NCBI RefSeq assembly: GCF_020832325.1
Contig: NZ_JAFIEU010000006.1
Span: 41,233 to 105,232, forward strand
DNA length: 64,000 nucleotides
Reading direction: 5' to 3'
Source: Lunatimonas sp.
Lineage (GTDB): Bacteria > Bacteroidota > Bacteroidia > Cytophagales > Cyclobacteriaceae
Of the stretch, positions 1-9,143 are shown one piece after another. Under the pieces are notes generated by a model. The model was not told where the DNA came from. It did no database searches and saw nothing but the letters and a program-made list of their open reading frames with translations. Position 1 is the stretch's first letter. Every line of letters starts with the position of its first letter. The translations under genes were made by a program, and so were the position numbers.

Positions 1-2
1 AG

Positions 3-677
3 CACGAAGGAAGCAATGAAATCCCGGAACGTCAAAGCAGTGCCCACATGCACTCAGTAGTTCCCTCACTGGATGGTCGGTTCGTCTATGCCTCAGACTT
101 GGGGGCAGACAAGATAATTACCTACAGGTTGGAACCCAATACAGGTACCTTGGTTCCTGTGAAGCGGGGCTTTGTTCGTTCTGCACCGGGGGCAGGTCCC
201 AGGCACTTCACCCTTCATCCAGATATCCCCTATGCATACTCCGTAGAAGAACTGTCCAACACCGTTGCCATCTACGAAGTGAACACCCGAAACGGGAGAC
301 TAAAACCGAAGGGACGGGTAAACATGCTGAGCACCAACGTGCAAAGTGAACGAAACTCGGCCGCAGACATCCATATTTCCGTGGACGGGAAATGGCTCTA
401 CGCCTCCAATCGGGGACAAGACAATCTGGCGAGGTTCCAAATCAACCCAGAAAAGGGAACTCTGACCGCACTGGGTCACGTGCCTTCGGAAGGTGCACAC
501 CCCAGAAATTTCCACATGGATGCTCTTGGAGAGTTTGTCTATGTGGCCAATATGGAAAGCAATAACATCGTGGTTTTTGCCTTTGACTCCATCAACGGTT
601 CCCTGACCCCCACCGATATGCGGGTGGAAATTCCCCGGGCTGTGTGCATCGAACAGCTCTTTATCAACTCCCGGTGA
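3..677 (+). CDS. Lactonase family protein (YbhE/Pgl-like beta-propeller), 5' partial
   Basis: The reading frame is open to the left edge of the window, so the gene starts outside it; the first internal ATG is at 48. The first residues (HEGSNEIPERQ, then AHMHSV) resemble the conserved stretch of the 6-phosphogluconolactonase/YbhE propeller family, where His and Arg line the active site. Blade-like repeats follow (DGRFVYASDLGADKI, DGKWLYASNRGQDNL, GEFVYVANMESNNI). Known members hydrolyse sugar lactones such as 6-phosphogluconolactone; many Bacteroidota homologues are exported, but the N-terminus that would show this is missing. About 225 residues are present, roughly the last 60 percent of a usual 350-400 aa protein. 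The family call is firm; the substrate is not known. Confidence 0.85.
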   Translation, partial: HEGSNEIPERQSSAHMHSVVPSLDGRFVYASDLGADKIITYRLEPNTGTLVPVKRGFVRSAPGAGPRHFTLHPDIPYAYSVEELSNTVAIYEVNTRNGRLKPKGRVNMLSTNVQSERNSAADIHISVDGKWLYASNRGQDNLARFQINPEKGTLTALGHVPSEGAHPRNFHMDALGEFVYVANMESNNIVVFAFDSINGSLTPTDMRVEIPRAVCIEQLFINSR

Positions 678-691
678 TATCCGGCCTTTGT

Positions 692-706
692 CTGCCGACG
701 AGGCAG
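692..706. repeat. Short hairpin of the dispersed type
   Basis: CTGCC-GACGA-GGCAG followed by GCATCCCA, the same sequence that follows the palindrome in copy A (23842-23859). Between the lactonase and mnmA genes. Confidence 0.45.
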
Positions 707-857
707 GCATCCCAATAAACCGGGACAATGTGGGACCGCAAAAAACAATCATAGACAGATGAAATATTTTCAGTGCCACGCACGCTTCTGAACCATTTTA
801 CCGCGTAGTTTTGTTTTTCATTTTCATCCAATTCCTAGTCCTTGAAACTATCGAAAC

Positions 858-2060
858 ATGGAAAAACAAAAACGTGTGGTCGTAGGTCTATCCGGTGGCG
901 TAGACAGCTCGGTAGCCGCCTACTTACTCCTGCAAGAGGGGTATGAGGTGATCGGTATGTTTATGAAAAACTGGCACGACGAGTCGGTCACCATTTCCAA
1001 TGAGTGCCCTTGGATGGAAGACAGTACGGACGCCATGCTGGTAGCCGAAAAACTCGGAATCCCCTTCCAAGCCATTGACCTTAGCAAGGAGTACCGCGAA
1101 CGAATCGTAGACTACATGTTTGCAGAATACGAGGCGGGACGCACCCCCAACCCGGATATCCTTTGCAATCGGGAAATTAAGTTTGATATTTTTTTAAAAG
1201 CTGCCGAAAAGTTAAAGGCTGACTTCGTCGCCACCGGCCATTACTGCCGAAAAGGTGAAATCGAGCGAGACGGAAAAACCGTCTTTCAGCTACTTGCCGG
1301 CGTGGATCCCAACAAAGACCAAAGCTACTTTCTGTGCCAACTTAATCAGCAGCAGCTGGCAAAGGCCCTATTCCCGATCGGGCACCTGCAAAAATCCGAG
1401 GTGCGGAAAATCGCCAAGGAACAGGAACTCGTCACCGCAGACAAAAAAGACAGCCAAGGCCTATGCTTTATAGGAAAGGTACGGCTGCCTGAATTTCTCC
1501 AGCAGCAACTCCTGCCCAAAAAGGGGGATATCTTAGTGATTCCAGAAGACTCCCCGGTGTATGCAGACAAGATGGTGCCCACGACGGCGGATTGGGAGGG
1601 GAATTCATTGGAGCACCGTTGCCTGCCAGTAACCTATGAGCCCCAGCATGGCAAAAAAGTTGGGGAACACACCGGTGCACACTACTTCACGATCGGGCAG
1701 CGCAAAGGACTGCAGGTAGGCGGAACCGGAAAGCCGTTGTTTGTAATCGCCACCGACACCCAGGCCAATATTGTCTACACGGGCTTGGGCGAAGACCATC
1801 CGGGACTGCTTCGCGAGGGCCTCTTTGTGCCGATGGATGACATCCATTGGATCCGCGAAGACCTACGCCTTAATCCAGGAGAACAAGCACGTTACCTGGC
1901 CCGCATCCGATACCGGCAACCACTTAGCCGGGCAACCCTACAGATGGAAGCCAATGGGCTATATGTACTCTTTGAGGAACCTCAGCGGGGAATCGCCTCC
2001 GGTCAGTTTGTGGCTTGGTACAACGGGGAAGAAACCATCGGCTCTGGAACGATCTATTGA
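858..2060 (+). CDS. mnmA: tRNA-specific 2-thiouridylase MnmA
   Basis: MnmA adenylates U34 of tRNA-Lys, -Glu and -Gln and inserts sulfur to give 2-thiouridine, in the cytoplasm. The 400-aa product has the PP-loop SGGVDSS at residues 12-18, the catalytic cysteine in [13 protein letters not shown] (Cys103) and the second redox cysteine in SQGLCFIGK (Cys203). Length exceeds the usual 360-370 aa because of a roughly 40-residue insertion at about 215-265, before the [11 protein letters not shown] segment; I believe this is common in Bacteroidota. The ATG lies in an A-rich context (cgaaacATGGAAAAAC). It ends 2 bp before truC, so the two tRNA-modification genes are probably co-transcribed. TAGTTTTG at 806-813 fits the Bacteroidota -7 box, but no good -33 box is present. 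Confidence 0.96.
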   Translation: MEKQKRVVVGLSGGVDSSVAAYLLLQEGYEVIGMFMKNWHDESVTISNECPWMEDSTDAMLVAEKLGIPFQAIDLSKEYRERIVDYMFAEYEAGRTPNPDILCNREIKFDIFLKAAEKLKADFVATGHYCRKGEIERDGKTVFQLLAGVDPNKDQSYFLCQLNQQQLAKALFPIGHLQKSEVRKIAKEQELVTADKKDSQGLCFIGKVRLPEFLQQQLLPKKGDILVIPEDSPVYADKMVPTTADWEGNSLEHRCLPVTYEPQHGKKVGEHTGAHYFTIGQRKGLQVGGTGKPLFVIATDTQANIVYTGLGEDHPGLLREGLFVPMDDIHWIREDLRLNPGEQARYLARIRYRQPLSRATLQMEANGLYVLFEEPQRGIASGQFVAWYNGEETIGSGTIY

Positions 2061-2062
2061 AC

Positions 2063-2791
2063 ATGGAGCCGTTAGAAATCCTCTACGAAGACGAACACTA
2101 TATCGCCATCAACAAACCTGCCGGAGTTCTGGTCCATAAGACCCCCTTGGAGCGTGACCCGGAGGCGCTCTTTGCTGTGCAGCTCCTGCGGGATCAGATA
2201 GGCTTAAAGGTAAATCCCCTGCATCGACTGGACCGGCCCACATCTGGGATTCTATTATTTGCCAAGTCATCGGACGCAACGGCAAGACTACAACCGGATT
2301 TTGCCACTCAGGACATTCAAAAGTACTACCTTGCTGTCGTACGTGGGTATATTCCTGAACCCCATGGCTTTATCGATTCACCGCTGGCAAAAGACCTGAC
2401 CCAGGACCTACAGCCTGCCAAAACCGAATTCTGGCACTTGGATCAAGCTGAGATTCCCTTTGCTTCCTCTCCTCGGTATGCAAGCAGCCGCTACAGCCTG
2501 GTCAAAATCTATCCCCATACCGGAAGGATGCACCAAATACGGCGGCATTTCGCACGGTTTCGCCACTACGTTATCGGAGACACCACCCACGGAGACAACA
2601 AGCAAAATACCTTCTTTCGCCGTCACTTTCGGTGCGATTCACTCTTGCTACATGCATGGTCCATGTCCTTTTACCACCCCTACCAAAAATCCAAGGTCAC
2701 CGTTTTAGCGACCCCTCCCCCCTATTTTAGAGCAGTTTTGGTACAATTGGGATGGAAAATACCTGAGGCAGACACGGTACCTAACACTTAG
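2063..2791 (+). CDS. truC: tRNA pseudouridine(65) synthase TruC-like
   Basis: A 242-aa RluA-family pseudouridine synthase. The signature HRLDRPTSGILLF contains the catalytic Asp of motif II and is closer to TruC than to RluA/C/D (HRLDxxTSG is general, RPTSG is TruC-like). Later motifs YSLVKIYPHTGRMHQIRRH and IGDTTHGDNKQN also match TruC, which isomerises U65 in the acceptor-stem region of tRNA. The frame is open upstream to 2015, inside mnmA, but the ATG at 2063, 2 bp after the mnmA stop, gives the expected N-terminus (MEPLEILYEDEHYIAINKPAG). No S4 domain is present, as in TruC. Co-transcription with mnmA pairs two tRNA uridine modifications. Confidence 0.9.
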   Translation: MEPLEILYEDEHYIAINKPAGVLVHKTPLERDPEALFAVQLLRDQIGLKVNPLHRLDRPTSGILLFAKSSDATARLQPDFATQDIQKYYLAVVRGYIPEPHGFIDSPLAKDLTQDLQPAKTEFWHLDQAEIPFASSPRYASSRYSLVKIYPHTGRMHQIRRHFARFRHYVIGDTTHGDNKQNTFFRRHFRCDSLLLHAWSMSFYHPYQKSKVTVLATPPPYFRAVLVQLGWKIPEADTVPNT

Positions 2792-2919
2792 ACAGACCAC
2801 AAAAACCAAGCAACCTCCTGGACCTATTACCCAATACCTCGCTGTTGCTATTTTTTCGTATGCTGTTTCCTCGTTTAAGGGGTGTTTTCTCCTCCCCAAT
2901 CAGCTAATACCATAATGCC

Positions 2920-2950
2920 TCTGTGAGGTGGGAAGTTTTTGCTATCTTTG
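2920..2950 (+). promoter_or_regulatory. Candidate Bacteroidota sigma-ABfr-type promoter for the M28 peptidase gene
   Basis: TATCTTTG at 2943-2950 is an exact match to the TAnnTTTG -7 box. TCTG at 2920-2923 stands 19 nt upstream, the canonical spacing, with one mismatch to TTTG. The predicted leader is about 100 nt and contains the inverted repeat at 2976-2992. Confidence 0.55.
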
Positions 2951-2975
2951 GTTTCGGAGTTAAAGCAGGTAACAG

Positions 2976-2992
2976 GACCCTTCCGAAGGGTC
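2976..2992. promoter_or_regulatory. Perfect inverted repeat in the leader of the M28 peptidase gene
   Basis: GACCCTTC, a single central C, then GAAGGGTC: an 8-bp perfect dyad of 17 bp. It lies between the candidate promoter (-7 box at 2943-2950) and the ATG at 3057. A one-base loop makes an RNA hairpin strained, so a protein-binding operator is at least as likely. Function unknown. Confidence 0.4.
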
Positions 2993-3056
2993 AATCTTCA
3001 ACTGGTTCCCTTTTCTCCACTACAATTGACATAAGATTTTCACAAACAGACACCGA

Positions 3057-4553
3057 ATGTATCGCATCAAGCACATCTTCTCACTTGGGGTAATTTCCGT
3101 ATTGACCTTGCTGGGCAATGAAAACGTTCTAGCTCAAAAAGCCGCCATTGACCAACAAATCGAACGGGAGGAAGCCATCTCTCATTTCCGGTTTTTGGCC
3201 TCGGACGAATTGATGGGTCGGGATCCTGCAAGGCCGGAAATCGACATCGCTGCCAAATACATTGCCGAACAATTTCAACGCTACGGCGCCAAGCCATTGG
3301 ATCAAGCAGGCGACTTTTTCCAACCAGTACCTTTTCGCTATTCTGCTCCGCCAAAGAAGGGAGAGCTTCGCTTTGGAAACCAAACGCTGACCCATGGGGA
3401 GGATTTACTGGTATTGGATGGACCGGACATACAGGGTAGCTTTGACCTCGTCGTGGCAGGTTACGGGATGGAATCGGATTATGCCGGTAAAGACGTCGCC
3501 GGTAAAATGGTGGTGGTACGGGTAGGCCAACCCAACCGCCTGTCTCCGTCCGATCTTTTTGCCTCCGGCCGTGAAAAGCTTGCCCTCGCCAAAGAAAAAG
3601 GTGCTGCTGGGATTATTGAAATGTACAATGTCCCCACCACACCCTGGAGTCTGTTGGTGAATTACCTAAATAAGCCTCAATTGACCCTAGATTACGATCC
3701 AGACGGTAGCGATGCCATTCCCTATATCTGGGTGAAAGACTTGAGTGGCGAACTCATTCAGCAAATCAGTGACCGCCCCGATCGAGTAGAAGCGCAGGTA
3801 AGCGGCAAACAGAACCGAAAAATCACGGGTAAAAATGTGATTGCCTACATCGAAGGCACGGATGCCGACCTGAAAAATGAGTACATCATGCTTTCGGCAC
3901 ACTACGATCACCTGGGAGTGGGAAAACCAAATGCAGCGGGCGACTCCATATACAACGGTGCAAGAGACAATGCAGTGGGCACCGTCGCAGTGATTAACGC
4001 CGCCAAATTCTTTGCCCAGCATCCTCCAAAAAGATCCATCCTACTGTGCGCGTGGACAGCCGAAGAAAAAGGCCTATTAGGATCTGGCTATTTTGCCAAT
4101 AACCCCCTCCTACCCCTCCATCAAATTGTCTACAACCTGAACATTGACAACGCCGGATACAACGACACCTCGATTGTGACCGTCGTAGGCTTGGGAAGAA
4201 CGTCCGTGGATCCGCTGATTGAGGCGGCTGTCAGCGAATTTGGCCTCCGAGCAATACCCGACCCCTCTCCGGAACAGGGTCTCTATGACCGGTCTGACAA
4301 TGTTAATTTTGCACGACAAGGAATTCCCGCGCCTACCTTTAGCTTAGGATTTACTGCATTTGACGACAAAATCGCCCAACACTACCATCAGGTGTCTGAT
4401 CAAGTGGATAATTTTGACTTGGATTACGCCATGCTATATTGGAAATCTTACCTGCTTTCCGCCCAAAAGATTGCCAACGAACCCTCACAGCCCAAATGGA
4501 AGGCCGGCGATAAATACGAAGAAGCCGCAAAAGCCCTGTACAAGCTGGATTAG
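3057..4553 (+). CDS. Secreted M28 family metallopeptidase with PA-like insert
   Basis: A 498-aa exported di-zinc aminopeptidase homologue. An N-terminal signal peptide (hydrophobic residues 7-20, AQ-type cleavage near 27) precedes a protease-associated-like domain at about 105-240, then the M28 catalytic domain from about 255. Zinc ligands and catalytic residues are visible: SAHYDHLG (His282), NGARDNAVG (Asp304), WTAEEKGLLGS (Glu336/Glu337), NIDNAG (Asp364) and a C-terminal His in QHYHQVSDQ (about 442). M28 enzymes release N-terminal amino acids from peptides; members of this type act in the periplasm or outside the cell. It is preceded by its own candidate promoter and followed by a CocE/NonD hydrolase on the same strand, 116 bp downstream. 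Confidence 0.92.
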   Translation: MYRIKHIFSLGVISVLTLLGNENVLAQKAAIDQQIEREEAISHFRFLASDELMGRDPARPEIDIAAKYIAEQFQRYGAKPLDQAGDFFQPVPFRYSAPPKKGELRFGNQTLTHGEDLLVLDGPDIQGSFDLVVAGYGMESDYAGKDVAGKMVVVRVGQPNRLSPSDLFASGREKLALAKEKGAAGIIEMYNVPTTPWSLLVNYLNKPQLTLDYDPDGSDAIPYIWVKDLSGELIQQISDRPDRVEAQVSGKQNRKITGKNVIAYIEGTDADLKNEYIMLSAHYDHLGVGKPNAAGDSIYNGARDNAVGTVAVINAAKFFAQHPPKRSILLCAWTAEEKGLLGSGYFANNPLLPLHQIVYNLNIDNAGYNDTSIVTVVGLGRTSVDPLIEAAVSEFGLRAIPDPSPEQGLYDRSDNVNFARQGIPAPTFSLGFTAFDDKIAQHYHQVSDQVDNFDLDYAMLYWKSYLLSAQKIANEPSQPKWKAGDKYEEAAKALYKLD

Positions 4554-4669
4554 CGAACCGTTGAAATTTCATGCACCAAGGTGGAATACCTCACCAATAA
4601 ATCAATTGGTAATAGGTAGCTAAGTGCACATCTGCGATAGGTTGAACCTCAAAAACATCCCATGTACCC

Positions 4670-6544
4670 ATGAAAACGACTGTATTCCTCACTACTTTGA
4701 TTTTAAACTGGGTGTCCGTATCCTTGACTTTCGGACAACACGCGGAGTATGTACCCATCAATTACGATAAAACCGAGTATAAAATCCCAATGCGAGATGG
4801 GGTCCATCTGCATACCGTAGTGTACAGCCCAAAAGATCAAAGCAAAAAGTACCCGATTTTGATGCAGCGGACTCCCTACAGCGCAGGACCCTATGGTGAA
4901 GGTAGCTACCGTCCCTCTATTTCTCCCTCACCCTCTCTCATGCAAGACGGCTACATCGTGGTGTACCAGGACGTACGCGGACGCTGGATGTCTGAAGGCA
5001 CATACGACAATATGAGGCCAACTGTACCGTTTAGGGACAAAAAATCCAAAGCCATCGACGAAAGTACCGACACTTTTGACACCATTGAATGGCTACTCAA
5101 AAACTTAAAAAACCACAATGCCAGGGTTGGCATGTGGGGTATCAGCTACCCTGGATTTTATTCTGCAGCTGCCTTGCCCTTCGCACATCCCAACCTAAAA
5201 GCTGTATCGCCTCAAGCGCCCATAGGGGATTTCTATTTCGACGATTTTCATCACAATGGCGCTTATTTCCTAAGTTATTGGCTGGCCACCACTGTTTTTG
5301 GTTACCAGAAAGAAAGCCCCACGGACAAACCCTGGTACCAGATGGTGGACCCAGGAACCAGAGATGGATACCAGTTCTTTATGGATATGGGATCCCTTAA
5401 AAACGCTGACAATTATTACGGCCCGGACAACTTCTTCTGGCAACAACTAAAGGAAAACCCTGATTACAATGAGTTTTGGCAGAAACGATCGATTATTCCC
5501 CACCTAAAAGATGTTACGCCTGCGGTAATGACCGTGGGCGGATGGTTTGACGCAGAGGACCTCTATGGACCACTGACCATCTACAAAACAATAGAAAAGA
5601 ATAATCCATCTGCCTACAACACATTGGTAATGGGACCATGGTCACATGGAGATTGGTCGTTTGAAGCGGGCCCACAGGTAGTATCCAGCATGTATTTTGG
5701 TGATTCGTTATCTACATGGTACCAACAGGAGGTAGAGTTTCGCTTTTTTGACCATTTTCTAAAAGGTGCTGGCGACGGAAAAACCGACCTGCCCGAAGCT
5801 TACCTTTTCGATACTGGAACCAACGAATGGAAAATCTTTGATCAATGGCCTCCAGCGGACGCCATGACGGTCAACTACTTTATTCAAGCAAACGGGAAAC
5901 TGAACACAGAAAAGCCAGACGGTTTTGGATACCAGGAATTTATTTCAGATCCACAAAAACCCGTACCTTATACCCAGGACATCAAGCTCAACTTCACCCC
6001 CCGTAAATACATGGCAGACGACCAACGTTTTGCCGCACGGAGACCTGACGTACTCGTCTTTGAAACCGAAATCTTGGATGAGGATGTAACACTTGCCGGA
6101 GAGATTATGGCTAGACTACAGGTATCTACCAGCGAAACCGATGCAGATTGGGTGGTGAAGCTGATAGATGTCTTTCCTGGTAATACGCCCAATCACGACC
6201 ATGTTCAGGAGGGAATGGATTTGAGTAACTACCACCTGAAGGTCCGGTCTGAGGCCATACGGGGCAGGTATCGAGAGAGTTTCTCCGAACCAAAACCCTT
6301 CGTACCATACGAGGTAACAGAGGTGGATTTTCAGTTGCAGGATGTACTACATACATTTAAAAAGGGGCACAAGATTCAAGTACAAATCCAAAGCACCTGG
6401 TTTCCGCTGATCGATCGTAATCCGCAGCGTTATGTTGAAAACATCTTCAAAGCTGAAGATATGGACTTTGTTCGGGCCACTCATAGAGTTTACCACTCCA
6501 TCTCTCATCCTAGCTATTTGCAGGTACAGGTACTCAAAAAATAG
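4670..6544 (+). CDS. Secreted CocE/NonD family hydrolase (S15-like)
   Basis: A 624-aa alpha/beta hydrolase of the X-Pro dipeptidyl peptidase/cocaine esterase group. It has a signal peptide (about 1-23, ending FGQ). The nucleophile elbow is GISYPG with Ser159; the catalytic Asp is probably in GGWFDAEDLYGP and the His in MGPWSHGDWS. The last 200 residues, from about 425, form the jelly-roll domain typical of the family (KYMADDQRF, then VLVFETE). Members hydrolyse prolyl dipeptides, esters or acyl amides, so the substrate cannot be read from sequence. The full length agrees with the family. A second member lies at 9144-11021, separated by ferritin and rsmE. Confidence 0.9.
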   Translation: MKTTVFLTTLILNWVSVSLTFGQHAEYVPINYDKTEYKIPMRDGVHLHTVVYSPKDQSKKYPILMQRTPYSAGPYGEGSYRPSISPSPSLMQDGYIVVYQDVRGRWMSEGTYDNMRPTVPFRDKKSKAIDESTDTFDTIEWLLKNLKNHNARVGMWGISYPGFYSAAALPFAHPNLKAVSPQAPIGDFYFDDFHHNGAYFLSYWLATTVFGYQKESPTDKPWYQMVDPGTRDGYQFFMDMGSLKNADNYYGPDNFFWQQLKENPDYNEFWQKRSIIPHLKDVTPAVMTVGGWFDAEDLYGPLTIYKTIEKNNPSAYNTLVMGPWSHGDWSFEAGPQVVSSMYFGDSLSTWYQQEVEFRFFDHFLKGAGDGKTDLPEAYLFDTGTNEWKIFDQWPPADAMTVNYFIQANGKLNTEKPDGFGYQEFISDPQKPVPYTQDIKLNFTPRKYMADDQRFAARRPDVLVFETEILDEDVTLAGEIMARLQVSTSETDADWVVKLIDVFPGNTPNHDHVQEGMDLSNYHLKVRSEAIRGRYRESFSEPKPFVPYEVTEVDFQLQDVLHTFKKGHKIQVQIQSTWFPLIDRNPQRYVENIFKAEDMDFVRATHRVYHSISHPSYLQVQVLKK

Positions 6545-6829
6545 TGGGGGAGTAAGGTGTGAAAATACAAGAACATTTTGATCGGCAGGTTTCTTAGAAA
6601 ACCTATGGTAGATACAAACTCTTGGACTCCACGAGAAAGCTATTCGTTGATCTATCTACCGACACCTTTCTTATTTAAACTTAATCCAAACAAACCAAAC
6701 ATTATTTCATCGATTTTAATTATACCAATTCTAAATACCAAAAATCAGGAAACAGATTGGAACTTTATCCCGAAAATTCGGTTTATTTGAGTGTCCAACA
6801 GAATAATGTAAACCTAACCCCGGACGACC

Positions 6830-7378
6830 ATGTATATGAAGACAGCAGAAAAAGAAATCGTCACCTTGAAGCGTTCCTTACTAGTAGATACAGAAAAGAA
6901 ACTCAACAAACAGGTGGAAATGGAGGGCAGATCCTCCGCATATTATTTGTCCATGGCTTCATGGTGCGAGATGATGGGCTTCGCCAATTCGGCCAAATTC
7001 CTCTATGACCATGCCGACGAGGAAAGGCAACATATGCTCAAGCTCTTCAAGTATATCAACGATGCAGGTGGCCATGCCATCCAACCCGAGATAACTGGAA
7101 TCAGACATAACTTCAATTCGTTGCGTGAGATTTTTGAGCTGATATTGGAGCATGAGATTGAAGTAACCAAGTCCATCAATACCATCGTAGACCACTGCTT
7201 TATGGTAAAAGATTTCGCTACTTTCAGCTTTATGCAATGGTACGTGACCGAACAGCGGGAAGAAGAAACCGTTGCAAGACGTGCTCTGGAACTCTTTGAT
7301 ATCATCGGAGAAGAAGGTATCGGTCTATGGACCATCGACCAAGAGTTGGGCAAGCTACATGCAGCGATCGAGGAATAA
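6830..7378 (+). CDS. ftnA: Ferritin (non-haem, bacterial Ftn type)
   Basis: A 182-aa four-helix iron-storage protein that oxidises Fe(II) and stores Fe(III) in a 24-subunit cage in the cytoplasm. Ferroxidase-centre residues are in the expected order: Glu in LNKQVEMEGRSSAYYLSM, Glu-x-x-His in DEERQHM, Glu in LEHEIEVTKSIN, and Gln/Glu in WYVTEQREEE. No haem-binding Met of bacterioferritin type was recognised. ATG 6830 and ATG 6836 (MKTAEKE) are both possible starts. It stands alone, with 285 bp upstream and a strong terminator directly downstream. The upstream gap contains no convincing gene or Fur-like site that I can recognise. Confidence 0.94.
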   Translation: MYMKTAEKEIVTLKRSLLVDTEKKLNKQVEMEGRSSAYYLSMASWCEMMGFANSAKFLYDHADEERQHMLKLFKYINDAGGHAIQPEITGIRHNFNSLREIFELILEHEIEVTKSINTIVDHCFMVKDFATFSFMQWYVTEQREEETVARRALELFDIIGEEGIGLWTIDQELGKLHAAIEE

Positions 7379-7407
7379 ATCCCTAGTAGCTATACCTTTT
7401 AAAGGAG

Positions 7408-7440
7408 CCGGTCAGCCATTCGAGCTGACCGGTTTTTTTT
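7408..7440. terminator. Intrinsic terminator after ferritin, overlapping the end of the opposite gene
   Basis: A 9-bp perfect stem (CCGGTCAGC / GCTGACCGG), 7-nt loop, then eight T on the plus strand. It terminates ferritin transcription. The 3' end of the convergent minus-strand gene lies inside the stem, so that gene's last codons are encoded by the hairpin. Confidence 0.9.
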
Positions 7441-8302
7441 CTTTTGTGGGCACCTCATTGCTATACAAAAAATCCATTTGCTCGCGGGTACTTTTCAATC
7501 CCCAAGACGGATCCACTCCCTTCTCACCAAAATCCACCGTAAGAAACGAAGAAACATCCCCCTCAGACAAGAGATAAAAACGGTTATCAAACATCCTTGA
7601 AAAGAACAGCTCTCCTTTGTCGTTTGTAGAAAAACTTTCCGAATTGGCCGTGAAATAAGAACCATCGGTTTCGATTCGCTTTTCAAAAAACAACGTGGGC
7701 TTCATACTCTCCTGTTCCACTACGATTAAATCTGCATTGGTAAACCCATCGTTAATTTCATTATCCATCTGCTGAGCAGAAAAATAATACCACCTTCCGC
7801 TATGGTCCCTCCTCAAGGAATTGGCTTGGGGGAGAAGAATCGGGAATTCTTCCAGTAACTCAAAGCTCAAATTGGAAAACCGAAGGATCCTCGAGCGGCC
7901 GCCCCGAAACTCAAACACATCAATAAACGACTCATCCTCATCCACCAATACATGCTGCATGTTTTGGTACTCCCCTGGACCCTCTCCCAATCGCGCTAAT
8001 TTACCGATATACTTCCCTTGATGATCAAACACAAAAACGGCTTTGAGAACCCGATCCAATGCGTAGATGTAATTTTCCCGGATAATAATCTCCCGCACAT
8101 TCACCAACATACTTTCCGGTTCGTTTTCCAACGCTACATATCGGATTTCAGTAGCTAGCTCAGAAAGTGGCAGATTTTCGACTGCAGTCTCAGGATCCAA
8201 CGCCAAGATATCGTCCACTACATCCAAAGTTTGACGGCATGACACCGCAGTACCAACTAAAAATACGAAACCTACCAATTTTATATACTCTCTCGGTGCC
8301 AT
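7412..8302 (-). CDS. 6-bladed beta-propeller lipoprotein
   Basis: A product of about 296 aa. The frame is open to a TTG at 8329, but the ATG at 8302 gives a clean lipoprotein signal with a lipobox ending VSC (MAPREYIKLVGFVFLVG). After it come propeller-type segments (IYALDRVLKAVFVFDHQGKYIGKLARLGEGPGEY) of the Bacteroidota 6-bladed-propeller family, whose members are surface or periplasmic proteins of mostly unknown role. At this length it is shorter than the 350-400 aa I expect, and its end runs into the ferritin terminator, so C-terminal truncation is possible. It is transcribed divergently from rsmE, with 59 bp between the starts. Confidence 0.7.
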   Translation of the reverse strand: MAPREYIKLVGFVFLVGTAVSCRQTLDVVDDILALDPETAVENLPLSELATEIRYVALENEPESMLVNVREIIIRENYIYALDRVLKAVFVFDHQGKYIGKLARLGEGPGEYQNMQHVLVDEDESFIDVFEFRGGRSRILRFSNLSFELLEEFPILLPQANSLRRDHSGRWYYFSAQQMDNEINDGFTNADLIVVEQESMKPTLFFEKRIETDGSYFTANSESFSTNDKGELFFSRMFDNRFYLLSEGDVSSFLTVDFGEKGVDPSWGLKSTREQMDFLYSNEVPTKEKKPVSSNG

Positions 8303-8311
8303 CTTCGTAGT

Positions 8312-8343
8312 TTTGGAATAAGTCGTCAAAGTATGTATCTTCG
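8312..8343 (+). promoter_or_regulatory. Candidate promoter of rsmE
   Basis: TTTG at 8312-8315, a 20-nt spacer, and TATCTTCG at 8336-8343, one mismatch from TAnnTTTG. The ATG of rsmE is at 8362, giving a short leader. It lies wholly within the divergent gap between the propeller lipoprotein and rsmE. Confidence 0.55.
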
Positions 8344-8361
8344 TTTCAACTTACAAAACGA

Positions 8362-9090
8362 ATGCAGCTTTTTTTTCAAAAAGACATCAAAGGAGATGAG
8401 CTCATCTTGGATCCGGACGAATCCAAACACCTGACCCGTGTACTTCGAAAACCCATTGGTGACTTGGTGTATTTCACCAATGGCAAGGGTTCGCTGTTCA
8501 CCTGTAGGATCGAAGATAACCACCCCAAAAAAGCCGTGCTTCAGATTGTGGAGGAAGAGTTCGTGCCTCAGGACAAACACTACATCCATCTGGCCATCGC
8601 ACCCACGAAAAGCCCTGACCGAGTGGAGTGGATGATGGAAAAAATCACCGAAATTGGTGTAAACGAAATAACGTTCATCCGTTCGGAAAATTCGGAAAAG
8701 GACCAAATCAACTACGAACGTATCTACAAGAAAACCGTCAATGCCTGTAAGCAGAGTTTTCAGACTTGGTTGCCCGAAATCAATGCAATCCGAGACTTTG
8801 ACGAATTTATCCACGATAAAAACTGGATTAACTTCCAACGATTTATCTGCTTTGTGGATGAAAATATTCCGCTACATCTCGTACAGCAGGCCAAACCGGC
8901 ACACTCCTACCTTGTATTGGTAGGCCCGGAAGGGGATTTTGCTCCCAAAGAAATTCAGGAAGCTGTAGCCCAAGGTTTCACACCCTGCTCTCTTGGTAAA
9001 AATCGACTTAGAACCGAAACTGCCGGACTTGCCGTGGTACACAGCTTGCAACTGATAAATACCATTTCCTCACAAAGCCCCCCCACTTGA
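8362..9090 (+). CDS. rsmE: 16S rRNA (uracil-1498-N3)-methyltransferase RsmE
   Basis: A 242-aa SPOUT methyltransferase that methylates N3 of U1498 in 16S rRNA using S-adenosylmethionine. The N-terminal part (LDPDESKHLTRVLRKPIGD) is the PUA-like RNA-binding domain; the C-terminal trefoil knot shows LVGPEGDFAPKEI and SLGKNRLRTETAGLAVV, the SAM-binding signature of RsmE. Length is normal. It is monocistronic by spacing: 53 bp to the next gene and a divergent gene upstream. Confidence 0.96.
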   Translation: MQLFFQKDIKGDELILDPDESKHLTRVLRKPIGDLVYFTNGKGSLFTCRIEDNHPKKAVLQIVEEEFVPQDKHYIHLAIAPTKSPDRVEWMMEKITEIGVNEITFIRSENSEKDQINYERIYKKTVNACKQSFQTWLPEINAIRDFDEFIHDKNWINFQRFICFVDENIPLHLVQQAKPAHSYLVLVGPEGDFAPKEIQEAVAQGFTPCSLGKNRLRTETAGLAVVHSLQLINTISSQSPPT

Positions 9091-9143
9091 TCGTCTAAAT
9101 TTCCAAGGTTTGACCAACCGTTCTACACACTTGTCCAATTGTC

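Noticed and set aside
300..779. 159-aa minus-strand frame opposite the lactonase
   Set aside because: Shadow of the plus-strand propeller gene, with no domain-like content of its own.
7885..7902. Adjacent BamHI, XhoI and NotI sites (GGATCCTCGAGCGGCCGC), like a cloning polylinker
   Set aside because: The stretch is in frame inside the minus-strand propeller lipoprotein (RGGRSRILRFS) with normal coding on both sides, so it is natural coincidence rather than vector sequence.
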